Program-made: the position numbers and the translations under genes | Shown: piece after piece, positions 7,675 through 16,907 of the stretch | Position numbering within the stretch: position 1 is the stretch's first letter | Layout: every line of letters starts with the position of its first letter | Notes under the pieces: model-generated | The model's database searches: none | What the model was told of the DNA's origin: nothing | The model's input: the letters and a program-made list of their open reading frames with translations, nothing else | Origin: JAFGLP01 sp050014895 | Lineage (GTDB): Bacteria; Chloroflexota; Dehalococcoidia; GIF9; UBA5629 | DNA: 44,371 nt | Direction: 5' to 3' | Assembly (NCBI GenBank): GCA_050014895.1 | Contig: JBEKCL010000004.1 | Coordinates: forward strand, 1 to 44,371

Positions 7675-8694
7675 ATGATTAAAGAAGCGATAGGAAGCCT
7701 GGTTTCCGGCCACTCGCTCACGATGAAAGAGGCATCCTCTGTAATGGAGGAAATCATGGACGGGACAGCCACACAGGCGCAAATGGGCGCCTTGATGGTC
7801 GCTCTCAGGCTTAAAGGCGAGACTCCGGAAGAAGTGGCAGGGTTTGCCAGCGTCATGCGCTCCAGGGCCAGGCAGGTGTGCGTGGCCGGTCCCCTCATTG
7901 ATATCGTCGGCACGGGAGGCGACGGTCAGAATACATTCAATATCTCGACCGCTGCAGCCTTTGTAATAGCCGGCGCAGGGCTTAAAGTTGCCAAGCATGG
8001 CAACCGCGCCATGAGCAGCCGCTGCGGCAGCGCCGATGTACTGGAGGCGCTGGGCGTGAAGATAGACCTCACGCCGGAGCAGGTGCAGGCATGCGTGGAA
8101 AACGTGGGCATCGGGTTCATGTTTGCACAGGCTTTCCACCCGGCTATGAAATTCGCAGCCACGCCGAGAAAAGAGATCGGTATACGCACGGTCTTCAACA
8201 TCCTTGGCCCGTTAACCAATCCTGCAGGAGCACAATACCAGGTGATCGGTGTCCCTACTGAGGAGATCGGGGATAAAATCGCCGGGGCACTAGTCCATTT
8301 GCATATCAGGCGGGCGCTGGTTGTACATGGACTGAATGGCATCGACGAGTTATCCATCTCCGGCAAGTCCGCGATATGGGAAGTCCGCGGACCGGATGCG
8401 GACGTATCGCGGCGCTATGTCAGCCCGGAAGAACTTGGTCTTAAAAGCGCACCCCTGGACGAGGTTAAAGGGGGCACCCCCCTGGAAAACGCCGCAATAC
8501 TGCGCTCTATCTTCAAAGGAGAGAAAACATCAAGGAGGGATGTAGTCCTTCTCAACGCCGCTGCCGGAATATACGTTGGCGGGCTGGCTGCGACTCTGAA
8601 AGAAGCAGTTGACCTGGCAAGCCAATCCATAGACAATGGTCATGCAGCGGAAAAACTCGACCGCCTCGTGGATTTTAGCGGCCGCCTGATATAA
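7675..8694 (+). CDS. trpD: Anthranilate phosphoribosyltransferase
   Basis: 339-aa enzyme that transfers phosphoribose from PRPP to anthranilate. The glycine-rich PRPP site GTGGDGQNTFNIST starts at residue 79. KHGNRAMSSRCGSADVLEALG follows and binds the anthranilate side, with NILGPLTNPA later. Length is normal. It starts one base after the trpG stop, and the ribosome-binding site GAGGAGG lies within the end of trpG, implying translational coupling. Confidence 0.97.
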   Translation: MIKEAIGSLVSGHSLTMKEASSVMEEIMDGTATQAQMGALMVALRLKGETPEEVAGFASVMRSRARQVCVAGPLIDIVGTGGDGQNTFNISTAAAFVIAGAGLKVAKHGNRAMSSRCGSADVLEALGVKIDLTPEQVQACVENVGIGFMFAQAFHPAMKFAATPRKEIGIRTVFNILGPLTNPAGAQYQVIGVPTEEIGDKIAGALVHLHIRRALVVHGLNGIDELSISGKSAIWEVRGPDADVSRRYVSPEELGLKSAPLDEVKGGTPLENAAILRSIFKGEKTSRRDVVLLNAAAGIYVGGLAATLKEAVDLASQSIDNGHAAEKLDRLVDFSGRLI

Positions 8695-8712
8695 ATAAAC
8701 TGGAGAGTCCGT

Positions 8713-9489
8713 ATGATACTGCACGATATTATTGCCGAAAAGAAAATAGAGCTCGCTGAAAGCAAAAATAAAGTGCCGCTTGAAGAGATAATTGGGCTGG
8801 CGGAGCACATGTCGCACCCTGCAGACTTTACGGCAGCGCTGGCCGGCAATCATGTTAAGCTTATTGCGGAAATTAAAAAAGCCTCTCCGTCACGGGGTAT
8901 AATCTGCCGCAATTTCGACCCGGTTAGCATAGCCGGAACATATGCACGGAATAACGTGGCTGCCATCTCCGTTTTGACGGAGACAAGGTATTTCAAGGGG
9001 AGCCCCGACTATCTGAACGATATCCGCTCGGCGCTGAAGCGGAAAACTCCGCCGCTACTCCGGAAAGACTTCCTTTTCGACCCCTACCAGGTGTATGAGT
9101 CACGGGTATACGGAGCAGACAGCATCCTGCTGATCGCTGCAATACTGACTCCTCCGGAGTTGGAAGAGATGATTAATATCTGCCACTTTCTGCACATGGA
9201 ACCGCTGGTAGAAATACATGATGAAGAAGAGCTGGATGCCGCTTTAATTTGCGGAGCCAGGATAATCGGAATAAACAACCGCGACCTTAACACTTTTCAT
9301 GTCGATTTGAACGTGACCTCCCGGCTAAGGCCCCGTATCCCCGCGGACCGGCTGGTAGTCAGCGAGAGCGGTATAAGTACGCGTGAACACATTTACATAA
9401 TGAGGGAACTGCGCGTCAATGCCGTGCTCATCGGCGAAGCATTGATGACTGCACCGGATATCGGCGCTAAAATCAGGGAGATGTCATGA
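8713..9489 (+). CDS. trpC: Indole-3-glycerol phosphate synthase
   Basis: 258-aa TIM-barrel enzyme that closes the indole ring from CdRP. Characteristic segments are IAEIKKASPSRGII (catalytic Lys), SVLTETRYFKGS, LLRKDFLFDPYQVYE, the IGINNRDLNTF strand, and SESGIS near the phosphate site. The start has GGAGAG upstream. It overlaps trpF by the four-base ATGA arrangement at 9486-9489. It is monofunctional, not fused to TrpF as in enterobacteria. Confidence 0.97.
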   Translation: MILHDIIAEKKIELAESKNKVPLEEIIGLAEHMSHPADFTAALAGNHVKLIAEIKKASPSRGIICRNFDPVSIAGTYARNNVAAISVLTETRYFKGSPDYLNDIRSALKRKTPPLLRKDFLFDPYQVYESRVYGADSILLIAAILTPPELEEMINICHFLHMEPLVEIHDEEELDAALICGARIIGINNRDLNTFHVDLNVTSRLRPRIPADRLVVSESGISTREHIYIMRELRVNAVLIGEALMTAPDIGAKIREMS

Positions 9490-10181
9490 CCCTGATTAAA
9501 ATCTGCGGCCTGACCACCATTGAAGATGCGCTGGAAGTTGCCCGCCTGGATATACAGATTATCGGCCTCGTTTTCGCCCCGAGCCGCAGGCAGGTTTCAC
9601 GCCGTCTGGCCGCCGAAATAAGCTCTCAACTGAATAAACTGCCTCGCCATCCGGCCCTGGCTGGTGTTTTTGTTAATGAAAATCCGCGTGTGGTGGATGA
9701 AACCGTCCGTCAGTGCGGGTTGGATTTGGTCCAACTCAGCGGAGATGAAAGCTGGGACGATTGCCATCAGATCAATCACCCGTTTATCAAAGCCATACAT
9801 GTCGCTCCTTCCACACACAGCGATGATATCCTGGAGTATATCGGTAGCGGCACAAACTTCACACATTCCCCCATATACATGCTCGATTCCAAAGAAGACG
9901 GGAAATATGGCGGCACAGGGATTAGCTTTGAGTGGGATATTGCCAGGGGAATATCGGCCTCGTTTCCGGTAATTATCGCCGGGGGGCTGGACCCGCAAAA
10001 TGTCGGCAGTTTAATTAAGTATGTGCGGCCGCTGGGTGTGGACGTATCGTCCGGGGTGGAGACCAATGGCCGGAAGGACATTGCTAAAATACGCGCTTTC
10101 GTAGAATCAGTCAGGTCGGTAGAAGTACCTGCTTCCAGCGGCGGTAGCCAGTTAAATAAATACATTTTGAAAGGTGAGTAA
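9486..10181 (+). CDS. trpF: Phosphoribosylanthranilate isomerase
   Basis: 231-aa TIM-barrel isomerase making CdRP from phosphoribosylanthranilate. The N-terminal IKICGLT motif contains the catalytic Cys, FAPSRRQVS follows, and Asp lies in MLDSKEDGKYGGTG; the phosphate-binding GGLDPQNVG and VDVSSGVE segments close the barrel. It overlaps trpC by four bases and runs to within two bases of the trpB ATG, so the three genes are likely translationally coupled. The C-terminus extends about 20 residues past the usual end, which also supplies the trpB ribosome-binding site. Confidence 0.96.
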   Translation: MTLIKICGLTTIEDALEVARLDIQIIGLVFAPSRRQVSRRLAAEISSQLNKLPRHPALAGVFVNENPRVVDETVRQCGLDLVQLSGDESWDDCHQINHPFIKAIHVAPSTHSDDILEYIGSGTNFTHSPIYMLDSKEDGKYGGTGISFEWDIARGISASFPVIIAGGLDPQNVGSLIKYVRPLGVDVSSGVETNGRKDIAKIRAFVESVRSVEVPASSGGSQLNKYILKGE

Positions 10182-10182
10182 G

Positions 10183-11370
10183 ATGTTACCTGATGAAAAA
10201 GGATACTTTGGTCCATATGGCGGCCGGTTCGTACCTGAGACCCTGATACCGGCTCTGGATGAACTGACTAAAGCCTATCAGGAAATCCAGGGCGATGATA
10301 AGTTCTGGTCCCGGCTCGATACCCTGTCCCACGATTATTCGGGTAGGCCAACGCCACTTTATTATGCAGGGATGCTCACACTGCACTGCGGCGGAGCTCG
10401 CATTTATCTTAAAAGAGAAGACCTGGCGCATACAGGCGCTCACAAGATAAATAATGCCCTGGGGCAGGGTCTGCTGGCACAGCGGATGGGTAAACGCAGG
10501 ATCATCGCTGAGACAGGCGCCGGCCAACACGGCGTAGCCACCGCAGCTGTCTGCGCCATGCTGGGACTGAAATGCGTCATTTACATGGGAGAAGAGGATA
10601 TCAAGCGGCAATCACTAAACGTGTTCCGTATGAAACTCATGGGAGCGGAAGTCCGGCCCGTGTCCTCGGGCAGCCGCACACTCAAAGATGCCATCAATGA
10701 GGCCATACGTGATTGGGTAAGTAACGTCGGGGACAGCTACTATATTTTCGGCTCCGTGGTCGGCCCTCACCCATACCCATCGATAGTAAGGGATTTCCAG
10801 TCGGTGATCGGTAGGGAAACACGTGAGCAGATAATGGATAAATGTTCCAGATTACCGGATTATATCGTTGCCTGTGTCGGCGGGGGCAGCAATGCAATAG
10901 GCATTTTTCATCCATTTGCCGGTGATAGCGAGGTCAAACTGGTCGGCGTTGAAGCGGCGGGAAAGGGATTAGAAACCGGTAAACATGCAGCATCTCTTGC
11001 CATGGGTACAGCAGGGGTCCTGCATGGGGCCATGTCTTACTTATTACAAAACTCGGATGGACAGGTACTGGAAACACATAGCGTCTCGGCGGGACTCGAT
11101 TACCCGGGTGTTGGGCCGGAACACAGCTATTACAAGGATAAAGGAAGGGCCCAATATGTGACAATTGACGATAAAGAGTGCCTGAAGGGTTTTCAACTGT
11201 TGAGCCGGGTGGAAGGCATCATCCCAGCTCTGGAATCAGCTCATGCCGTAGCACATGCCGTAAAACTGGCGCCCACCCTGGACAGGGACAACATAATCGT
11301 GGTTAACCTCTCGGGCCGCGGTGACAAAGATACCGGAATTGTGGCCGATGAGTTAGGAGTTAAGCTATGA
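10183..11370 (+). CDS. trpB: Tryptophan synthase beta chain
   Basis: 395-aa PLP enzyme that condenses indole with serine. The PLP lysine is Lys88 in AHTGAHKINN, the phosphate-binding loop is GGGSNAIG, and GPYGGRFVPETL at the N-terminus is standard for the TrpB1 type that pairs with TrpA. I place the start at ATG 10183, with AAGGTGAG correctly spaced upstream; a GTG at 10174 in the same frame would overlap trpF and is less likely. It ends in a four-base overlap with trpA. Confidence 0.97.
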   Translation: MLPDEKGYFGPYGGRFVPETLIPALDELTKAYQEIQGDDKFWSRLDTLSHDYSGRPTPLYYAGMLTLHCGGARIYLKREDLAHTGAHKINNALGQGLLAQRMGKRRIIAETGAGQHGVATAAVCAMLGLKCVIYMGEEDIKRQSLNVFRMKLMGAEVRPVSSGSRTLKDAINEAIRDWVSNVGDSYYIFGSVVGPHPYPSIVRDFQSVIGRETREQIMDKCSRLPDYIVACVGGGSNAIGIFHPFAGDSEVKLVGVEAAGKGLETGKHAASLAMGTAGVLHGAMSYLLQNSDGQVLETHSVSAGLDYPGVGPEHSYYKDKGRAQYVTIDDKECLKGFQLLSRVEGIIPALESAHAVAHAVKLAPTLDRDNIIVVNLSGRGDKDTGIVADELGVKL

Positions 11371-12146
11371 GCCGTATATCGTCAGTATTCAAAGAAGATA
11401 GCCGTAAAGCATTAATAGCCTATATTACTGCCGGATATCCAAATATTGATGCCACCTTGAAAGCAGCTGAACTGCTGGCCCACGAAGGATGTGACATCAT
11501 CGAACTGGGCATCCCGTTCTCTGACCCGATGGCCGACGGTGTCACCATTCAGAATGCTTCACACCAGGCGCTATTGAACGGTGTGACAGTTAAGAAATGC
11601 CTTGAAATAGCAGGGCAAATCAGAAATAAAGTTAAAATACCTCTGGTCTTTATGGGTTATCTCAACCCCATATTACACTATGGGCCGGGAGAGTTCTGCT
11701 CTGCCAGCGCTGCAGCCGGGATAGACGGTTTAATTATACCGGACCTGCCGCCTGGCGAGCTTCCTGCACTGGATGAAGCCGCTGCTATCAATAATATCGA
11801 CATCATCAATTTCCTTGCGCCAAACAGTTCGGATGAGCGCATCAGTGAGGTGGCTGCAAAATCGAAGGGTTTCATCTACCTGGTCTCGGTCACCGGGATC
11901 ACCGGGGTCAGGGACAAATTTTCATCCAATTTGAAAGGGCTCATCCCACGTATAAGAAAGGTGACAGACTTGCCGCTGTGTATCGGGTTCGGCATATCCA
12001 CTACAGAACAGGCGAGGCAAGCGGCCATTATGGCGGACGGGATCATTATCGGCAGCCGCATCATCCAGCTGATGGAAGACCGTGATAAATCTTATAAAAA
12101 ACTGCGCGATTTCATAAGAGAGATACGGAAAGAAATAGACACCTGA
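11367..12146 (+). CDS. trpA: Tryptophan synthase alpha chain
   Basis: 259-aa TIM-barrel subunit that cleaves indole-3-glycerol phosphate and channels indole to TrpB. Catalytic Glu46 and Asp57 lie in ELGIPFSDPMADG, matching the E. coli pair with a three-residue shift. The phosphate-binding GFGIS and the flexible loop (YLVSVTGITGVRDKF) are present. It is the last gene of the operon. The 40 bp up to the convergent DUF5679 gene shows no clear terminator. Confidence 0.97.
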   Translation: MSRISSVFKEDSRKALIAYITAGYPNIDATLKAAELLAHEGCDIIELGIPFSDPMADGVTIQNASHQALLNGVTVKKCLEIAGQIRNKVKIPLVFMGYLNPILHYGPGEFCSASAAAGIDGLIIPDLPPGELPALDEAAAINNIDIINFLAPNSSDERISEVAAKSKGFIYLVSVTGITGVRDKFSSNLKGLIPRIRKVTDLPLCIGFGISTTEQARQAAIMADGIIIGSRIIQLMEDRDKSYKKLRDFIREIRKEIDT

Positions 12147-12186
12147 TAAGCAAATACGGTCCGTCTTTATCAATTATAAAATCAAA

Positions 12187-12378
12187 CTAGGCTGCCGGCG
12201 TCGAGAGTCGGACGTTAAACGCGTCCGGACTTTTTCCTATCTTAAAGACCCTGGTACCGCAGCAGGAACACAGTCCCCCGATGGCGGGCCTTCCATTTCT
12301 CGTCTCTACACTCTGTGGATACTTGATTTCGATTTCTCTCCGGCATTTCAAACAAAAGGCTTTCATTTTCAGTAACAT
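12187..12378 (-). CDS. DUF5679 zinc-ribbon-like small protein
   Basis: 63-aa protein with two CxxC pairs, FCLKC and CSCCG, separated by about 30 residues containing NGRPAIGG; this is the layout of the DUF5679 family. It is probably a zinc ribbon binding one metal ion; function unknown. Two in-frame starts exist (12378 and, four codons later, 12366); AGAAGGGAA precedes the first very closely, so the choice is uncertain. It is convergent with trpA. The 200 bp between it and the TetR gene shows no supported feature. Confidence 0.75.
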   Translation of the reverse strand: MLLKMKAFCLKCRREIEIKYPQSVETRNGRPAIGGLCSCCGTRVFKIGKSPDAFNVRLSTPAA

Positions 12379-12580
12379 TTCCCTTCTTTTTATTTTTAAC
12401 TTTCCCGATGTGGATCCACAAAGAGAGAAACGTTATTTTTTCAGAAAGGTTTATGCCGCCAAATGACATTATGGAATTGCTGATTTCGAGAGAAAACCAC
12501 GGCGAATATTATTTAGTACGACGTACGCGCAGAGAGAATCGGGATGAAAGAATTATGCCCACGCAAAGAGCGGGCTGGCT

Positions 12581-13237
12581 TTATAATTTGGCGGAAGACG
12601 AAGCATTTTGCCGTGTGACGCCTTTCAAGAACAGGTCAATCTGGAAATCAACCAGTTTGGTAAAATCCACACTGTATTTATCCAGGTCGCCTCTCCAGTG
12701 CAGCGTGATAACACCTATGATAAAAGCCCAAAATAACAATAGCAGCGCCATGCCGCCGCCCTCATAATCAATGATTACGCCCTGCCGGATTGCTTCTTCC
12801 ATTAACTCGCCGGGTATTGCCAGTGCCTGGGTCGACAGATCATCCTGCTTTTTTACAATATCAGCGGGAAGGTCCAACTGCCTGAATCCACGATTACTGA
12901 CTATGTCGAAATACTCCGGGTATTTTATGTAAAACATGACATATGCATGCGCCACGGCCCTTATTTTTTCCAGCACCGTACCTTCGGTGCTGGCCGCTTC
13001 CTTCTCAATATCCAGAAGTACATGATAACCCTGTTCGCAGATCTTGCCGTAGATATCGCCCTTGCCGTTAAAATAGAAATAAATTACCCCGGTGGAAAAA
13101 TGGGCCTTAAGCGCTATATCCCTGACCGTCGTGTTCTGATAACCGTTTTTAAAGAACAGCTTCCTCGCCGCATTGATAACCTTATTCATGCGATCCTGTC
13201 GGTCCGAGCGCTGCCTGCGCGCGACTATCTCATTCAT
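12581..13237 (-). CDS. TetR/AcrR family transcriptional regulator
   Basis: 218-aa dimeric repressor type. The N-terminal helix-turn-helix spans about residues 17-64: VINAARKLFFKNGYQNTTVR, then DIALKAHFSTGVIYFYFNGK. The remaining all-helical part is the ligand/dimer domain and gives no hint of ligand. It lies about 230 bp upstream of the cyclase-family gene on the same strand and could control it, the divergent amidohydrolase, or a distant target; none is proven. The 226 bp before its start (13238-13463) is AT-rich and carries no gene. Confidence 0.9.
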   Translation of the reverse strand: MNEIVARRQRSDRQDRMNKVINAARKLFFKNGYQNTTVRDIALKAHFSTGVIYFYFNGKGDIYGKICEQGYHVLLDIEKEAASTEGTVLEKIRAVAHAYVMFYIKYPEYFDIVSNRGFRQLDLPADIVKKQDDLSTQALAIPGELMEEAIRQGVIIDYEGGGMALLLLFWAFIIGVITLHWRGDLDKYSVDFTKLVDFQIDLFLKGVTRQNASSSAKL

Positions 13238-13463
13238 TCGGGGGAAATTCCCTGTCTTTTACGTTGATAAAACACCATGATTCCAACAATGTTATAGCAT
13301 GACAATGCGACTAAAATCAATAAATAATCCCTATTTGATAGACTAACAATCAGCAGGTAAATTGCCTGCACATGACTCCCGTTGTTATAGGTCAACTGTT
13401 TCGACTAAATGCCACGGACGCCGTTGTCTTTACTGAATGGTCGCATGAATCCCTATACTGTAT

Positions 13464-14225
13464 TTAGTCTTCAACTATTGCCACAACTCTGGCCCAACCT
13501 GCACTGCCGCCCGTAATTTTTACGGGGAAACAGGTGACCTGAAATCCTGATGGCCTGGGCAGTTTATCAAGGTTAGCAAGTTTCTCTATATGGCAATATT
13601 CCTTCTTGATACCAACCTTATGCGCAGTCCAAAGTAAATCTTTATTTTTGGTCTTGTCGAATTCTTCTTTGATTTTAACAAAAGGCCTATCCCAACCCCA
13701 GGCATCAATACCCATTACCTTGCAACCCTGATCGATCAACCATAAAGTCGACTCAGCCGTCATGCCACAGCCTGCATTAAAGTACTCCGCCTTTCCCCAC
13801 AGCTTGTCGGCCCCCGTCTCGATCATCACAATATCCCAGGGTTTTAATGAATATTTTATTTTCTGTAATGCCGCCTTCACGTCATCTACCGTGATTCCGG
13901 AGCCTGGTTCCTTGTGTCTCATGTCAAGCACTACGCCGTCATGGTAAAACCAGTCCAACGGCATTTCATCTATGGTGCGGGCCTTCTTACCTTCTGAAGT
14001 CGGTGAATAGTGCCAGGGTGCGTCAACATGCGTGCCGGAGTGTGCTCCAAGAGAAAGAGCATCATCTGCCCAACCTAATCCATCAGCATAGTCATCCTTT
14101 TTACCACCTAAAAACATCTCCATTATGGGTAAACTGACCAGATGGTCCTTGTGCTCTACCTTCAGCGGAATTGGCTCGCTTGGGCTGTCCTCCGTTGGTA
14201 CACTTAAATCATAGATCTTTCTCAT
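13464..14225 (-). CDS. Cyclase family protein (kynurenine-formamidase-like), copy A
   Basis: 253-aa metal-dependent hydrolase of the cyclase/KynB superfamily. The signature HSGTHVDAPWHY at residues 62-73 gives the metal ligands His62, His66 and Asp68 plus His72. Members hydrolyse formamides, imides or lactone-like rings; kynurenine formamidase is one of several possible activities, and no kynurenine pathway genes are nearby. A close paralogue (copy B) lies 1.8 kb away, on the other side of an amidohydrolase gene. The ATG at 14225 has GGAGG upstream. It is divergent from the amidohydrolase over a 196-bp AT-rich spacer. Confidence 0.85.
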   Translation of the reverse strand: MRKIYDLSVPTEDSPSEPIPLKVEHKDHLVSLPIMEMFLGGKKDDYADGLGWADDALSLGAHSGTHVDAPWHYSPTSEGKKARTIDEMPLDWFYHDGVVLDMRHKEPGSGITVDDVKAALQKIKYSLKPWDIVMIETGADKLWGKAEYFNAGCGMTAESTLWLIDQGCKVMGIDAWGWDRPFVKIKEEFDKTKNKDLLWTAHKVGIKKEYCHIEKLANLDKLPRPSGFQVTCFPVKITGGSAGWARVVAIVED

Positions 14226-14265
14226 TTCAATCCTCCGTTAAGCCAGCAACATAATGATGAAATAT

Positions 14266-14345
14266 ATTATAACAATGTATTGATTATCATAGCAATATTA
14301 GCTATAATAATATAACATTGATATTTTTCATATCGTTGTTATAAT
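14266..14345. promoter_or_regulatory. AT-rich divergent control region with inverted repeat
   Basis: ATTATAACAA at 14266-14275 is repeated as TTGTTATAAT at 14336-14345, spaced by 60 bp, between the divergent cyclase A and amidohydrolase genes. Such spaced half-sites could bind a dimeric regulator. The binding protein is not identified. Confidence 0.4.
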
Positions 14346-14421
14346 TACTTTGGTTTATCCGTTGATGCTAGCGCTCAATCAATGGGGTCAGTTGAAAATA
14401 ATTTTGTAAAGGAGGACATGC

Positions 14422-15942
14422 ATGGGCAGCAATTCCAGCGATATTCTTATCAGAGGCGGGACGGTAGTTACCATGGATCCAAAGCTGGGCACGATGGGCA
14501 ATACGGACGTATTGATCCAGGGCGGCCTGATCAAAAAGATCGGTACTAACCTGGAAGCGGCGGGCGCAGAAATCATGGACGCACAAAACATGATTGTTAT
14601 GCCGGGCTTCGTTGATTGCCACCGGCATATGTGGCAGACCCAACTGCGGGCTATCACGGCCGATTGGAGCCTCTACGACTACTCATCCCGGATTAGAAGC
14701 ATATATTCTTCGTATTATGATCCTGAGGATGCCTATTTAGGAAACTATGCCGGATTTCTTGAAGCGTTGAATGCCGGCGTAACCACCATAGTCGATCATT
14801 CGCACATAATGAATACACCCGATCACGCCGATGAGGTCGTGCGCTCATTTATGGACTCAGGCATACGCGGCATTTTCTGCTACGGCCTCTTTGGAAATGT
14901 GAAGCCCGAGGACAAGGTCACATATATCTCGATTTTCAATCCAAAATGGCATTACGACGATGCCAGGAGGATAAAAAAGAAGTACTTCAACGCTGATTAC
15001 GACCGCGTTATGATGGGTATTTCTCTCGCTGAATCCGACTTTTTCGAGATAGAAATATCCCGTATTGACCTGAATTTTGGACGCGAAATCGGAGCCAAAC
15101 GAATCAGCGCCCATGTAGGAATGGCCGCCTTGAATATGTGGACCCGCTACATCGAGAGGCTGGAGCGCTCCCACCTTATGGGTGAAGATCTTCTCTTCAT
15201 ACATGGCTCCGGCTTGACCAAACACGAGCTGGATATTTGTGCTAAGTACAAGGCCGCCGTGATAAATACGCCTGAAACAGAGCTGCAAATGGGAATGGGA
15301 TACCCCGTCACCTGGAGGGTGCTGGCGGCCGGCGGGCGCACCGGCATCGGCATCGATATCGTTTCAAACCAGAGCGCCGATATGTTCACGCAAATACGCC
15401 TGAATATGGCCGTGCAGCGGGCCTACTTGAATGACAAGTTGTACCATAAAGGAATGGCGCCAAAGGTGGTCGTGCCTACCGTCCAGCAACTCCTTGAAAT
15501 CGCCACTATCAAGGGCGCCGAAGCGATTGGATTGGATAGCAAGATAGGCAGTATTACTCCAGGCAAAGAAGCAGATATCATTTTGCTGCGCACTGACACC
15601 CTCAGCATGTTCCCGGTGAACAACCCCGTCAATTCAATCATCATGAGCGCAAATGTTAGCGATGTCGACACGGTACTCGTGGGAGGACGCACACTGAAAA
15701 GGCACGGGCAGCTTGTCGGTGTCGATATTAAGTCGGTCTATGAAAAGACCCTGAAATCTCGGGATAAAATCATAGCCGGTGGGGCAAAGAAAGGGTTCAG
15801 CCAGGGTGAGGCAATTATGCAAAACATATTCCCACTCACCGGGCAGACGGCATTTATGAGCTGGATGGGTGGAATGATGGCCCGCTCGCCATCCAAAAAG
15901 ATCCAGGGGATGCTCTTCCAAATGCTTTCGAAAAAAGTATAG
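14422..15942 (+). CDS. Amidohydrolase family protein (TrzN/AtzA/SAH-deaminase-like)
   Basis: 506-aa metal-dependent amidohydrolase. The HxH metal pair is His67/His69 in VDCHRHMW; further ligands are His231 (SAHVG), His261 (FIHGSG) and Asp312 (GIDIVSNQS). PGFVDCHRHMWQ and the C-terminal GSITPGKEADIILL beta-sandwich segment fit the chlorohydrolase/deaminase branch, which removes amino or chloro groups from rings or hydrolyses cyclic amides. The specific substrate cannot be read. The ATG at 14422 has AAAGGAGG upstream. Flanked by two cyclase-family genes, it may act in the same ring-opening route; this is inference. Confidence 0.85.
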   Translation: MGSNSSDILIRGGTVVTMDPKLGTMGNTDVLIQGGLIKKIGTNLEAAGAEIMDAQNMIVMPGFVDCHRHMWQTQLRAITADWSLYDYSSRIRSIYSSYYDPEDAYLGNYAGFLEALNAGVTTIVDHSHIMNTPDHADEVVRSFMDSGIRGIFCYGLFGNVKPEDKVTYISIFNPKWHYDDARRIKKKYFNADYDRVMMGISLAESDFFEIEISRIDLNFGREIGAKRISAHVGMAALNMWTRYIERLERSHLMGEDLLFIHGSGLTKHELDICAKYKAAVINTPETELQMGMGYPVTWRVLAAGGRTGIGIDIVSNQSADMFTQIRLNMAVQRAYLNDKLYHKGMAPKVVVPTVQQLLEIATIKGAEAIGLDSKIGSITPGKEADIILLRTDTLSMFPVNNPVNSIIMSANVSDVDTVLVGGRTLKRHGQLVGVDIKSVYEKTLKSRDKIIAGGAKKGFSQGEAIMQNIFPLTGQTAFMSWMGGMMARSPSKKIQGMLFQMLSKKV

Positions 15943-15982
15943 ATAGATTTATCAGTAGTCCGGCAAGGTTCCAGGAAAGAAA

Positions 15983-16019
15983 ATCCGGGTCATCAATATT
16001 TTCTATTGATGACCCGGAT
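15983..16019. terminator. Bidirectional hairpin between convergent genes
   Basis: A perfect 16-bp stem (15983-15998 with 16004-16019) closes a 5-base TTTTC loop, between the convergent amidohydrolase and cyclase B genes. There is no long T-run on the plus strand; the stem and position still support transcription termination. Confidence 0.65.
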
Positions 16020-16029
16020 GGTTTGTTAA

Positions 16030-16830
16030 TTAAGGGCGAAACAGATTAGCTCCAGATTCGGTGCCAGGGTAACGCTCAAATATCGCCACAACCCTTGACC
16101 AGCCGGCGCTACCGCCTGTCAGTTTTACGGGGAAGCAGGACACTTTGAAACCATAAGGTTTCGGCAGTTGGTCCAAATTAGCCAGCTTCTCTATATGGCA
16201 ATACTCTTTGTCGATTCCTACCCTATGGGCTTCCCAGATAATACGCTTATCCTTGTTCTTCTGGAAATCCTCTTTAATGGCCCAAAAGGGCCTGTCCCAA
16301 CCCCATGCATCTATACCCATGACCCTGATGCCCTGGTCGATTATCCAGGCCGTCGATTCAGCCAGCATGCCACAGCCCGCGTCAAAATACTCCTTCTTGC
16401 CCCATAGCTTATCGGCGCCGGTCTGGATCATAATGATGTCCCATTCCTTCAATTTATAATTAATCTTCTTCAAGGCATCTTTTACGTCTTGTGTAGTTAC
16501 TCCGGACCCCCGCGGCTTATGGCGCATATCCAATACAACGCCGTCATGATAAAACCAGTCCAGAGGCATCTCATCTATCGTCTTCGCCCGTTTCCCTCCG
16601 CTTGTAGGGTAATAATGCCAGGGAGCATCAACGTGAGTGCCTGCATGGGATATCATGGTGACCGTGTCGCTAGCCCAGCCATAACCCCCGGGCAGATCGC
16701 TTTCCGACGCGCCCAGAAACATGCCCATAACGGCGGCACTGCCTTTATGTTCTTCGTGGACCACCTTAAGCGGGAGAGGTTCGCTGGGGCTGTCCTCTGT
16801 TGGAACACTCAAATCATAAAATTTAGCCAT
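16030..16830 (-). CDS. Cyclase family protein (kynurenine-formamidase-like), copy B
   Basis: 266-aa paralogue of copy A, with the same metal signature (HAGTHVDAPWHY) and closely similar surrounding segments such as YDLSVPTEDSPSEP and GIDAWGWDRPF. It differs by a longer C-terminus and local substitutions in the 30-60 region. The start is set at ATG 16830, because AAGGAGG sits a few bases upstream; the ATG seven codons earlier precedes that ribosome-binding site. The near-identity of active-site blocks suggests related substrates, perhaps two steps or two stereoisomers; that is inference. Confidence 0.85.
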   Translation of the reverse strand: MAKFYDLSVPTEDSPSEPLPLKVVHEEHKGSAAVMGMFLGASESDLPGGYGWASDTVTMISHAGTHVDAPWHYYPTSGGKRAKTIDEMPLDWFYHDGVVLDMRHKPRGSGVTTQDVKDALKKINYKLKEWDIIMIQTGADKLWGKKEYFDAGCGMLAESTAWIIDQGIRVMGIDAWGWDRPFWAIKEDFQKNKDKRIIWEAHRVGIDKEYCHIEKLANLDQLPKPYGFKVSCFPVKLTGGSAGWSRVVAIFERYPGTESGANLFRP

Positions 16831-16907
16831 CCTTAACCCTCCTTGCAGCATTTATTTCATTATATATGAGATTAATTTCCGGATCACCTTATTTACAATG
16901 CGGTCCT

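Noticed and set aside
7440..8366. Several minus-strand open frames within trpG and trpD
   Set aside because: They are shadows of trp genes with unmistakable catalytic motifs.
12408..12767. 119-aa plus-strand ORF overlapping the TetR gene
   Set aside because: It has no recognisable motif, and its second half is antisense to the TetR coding region.
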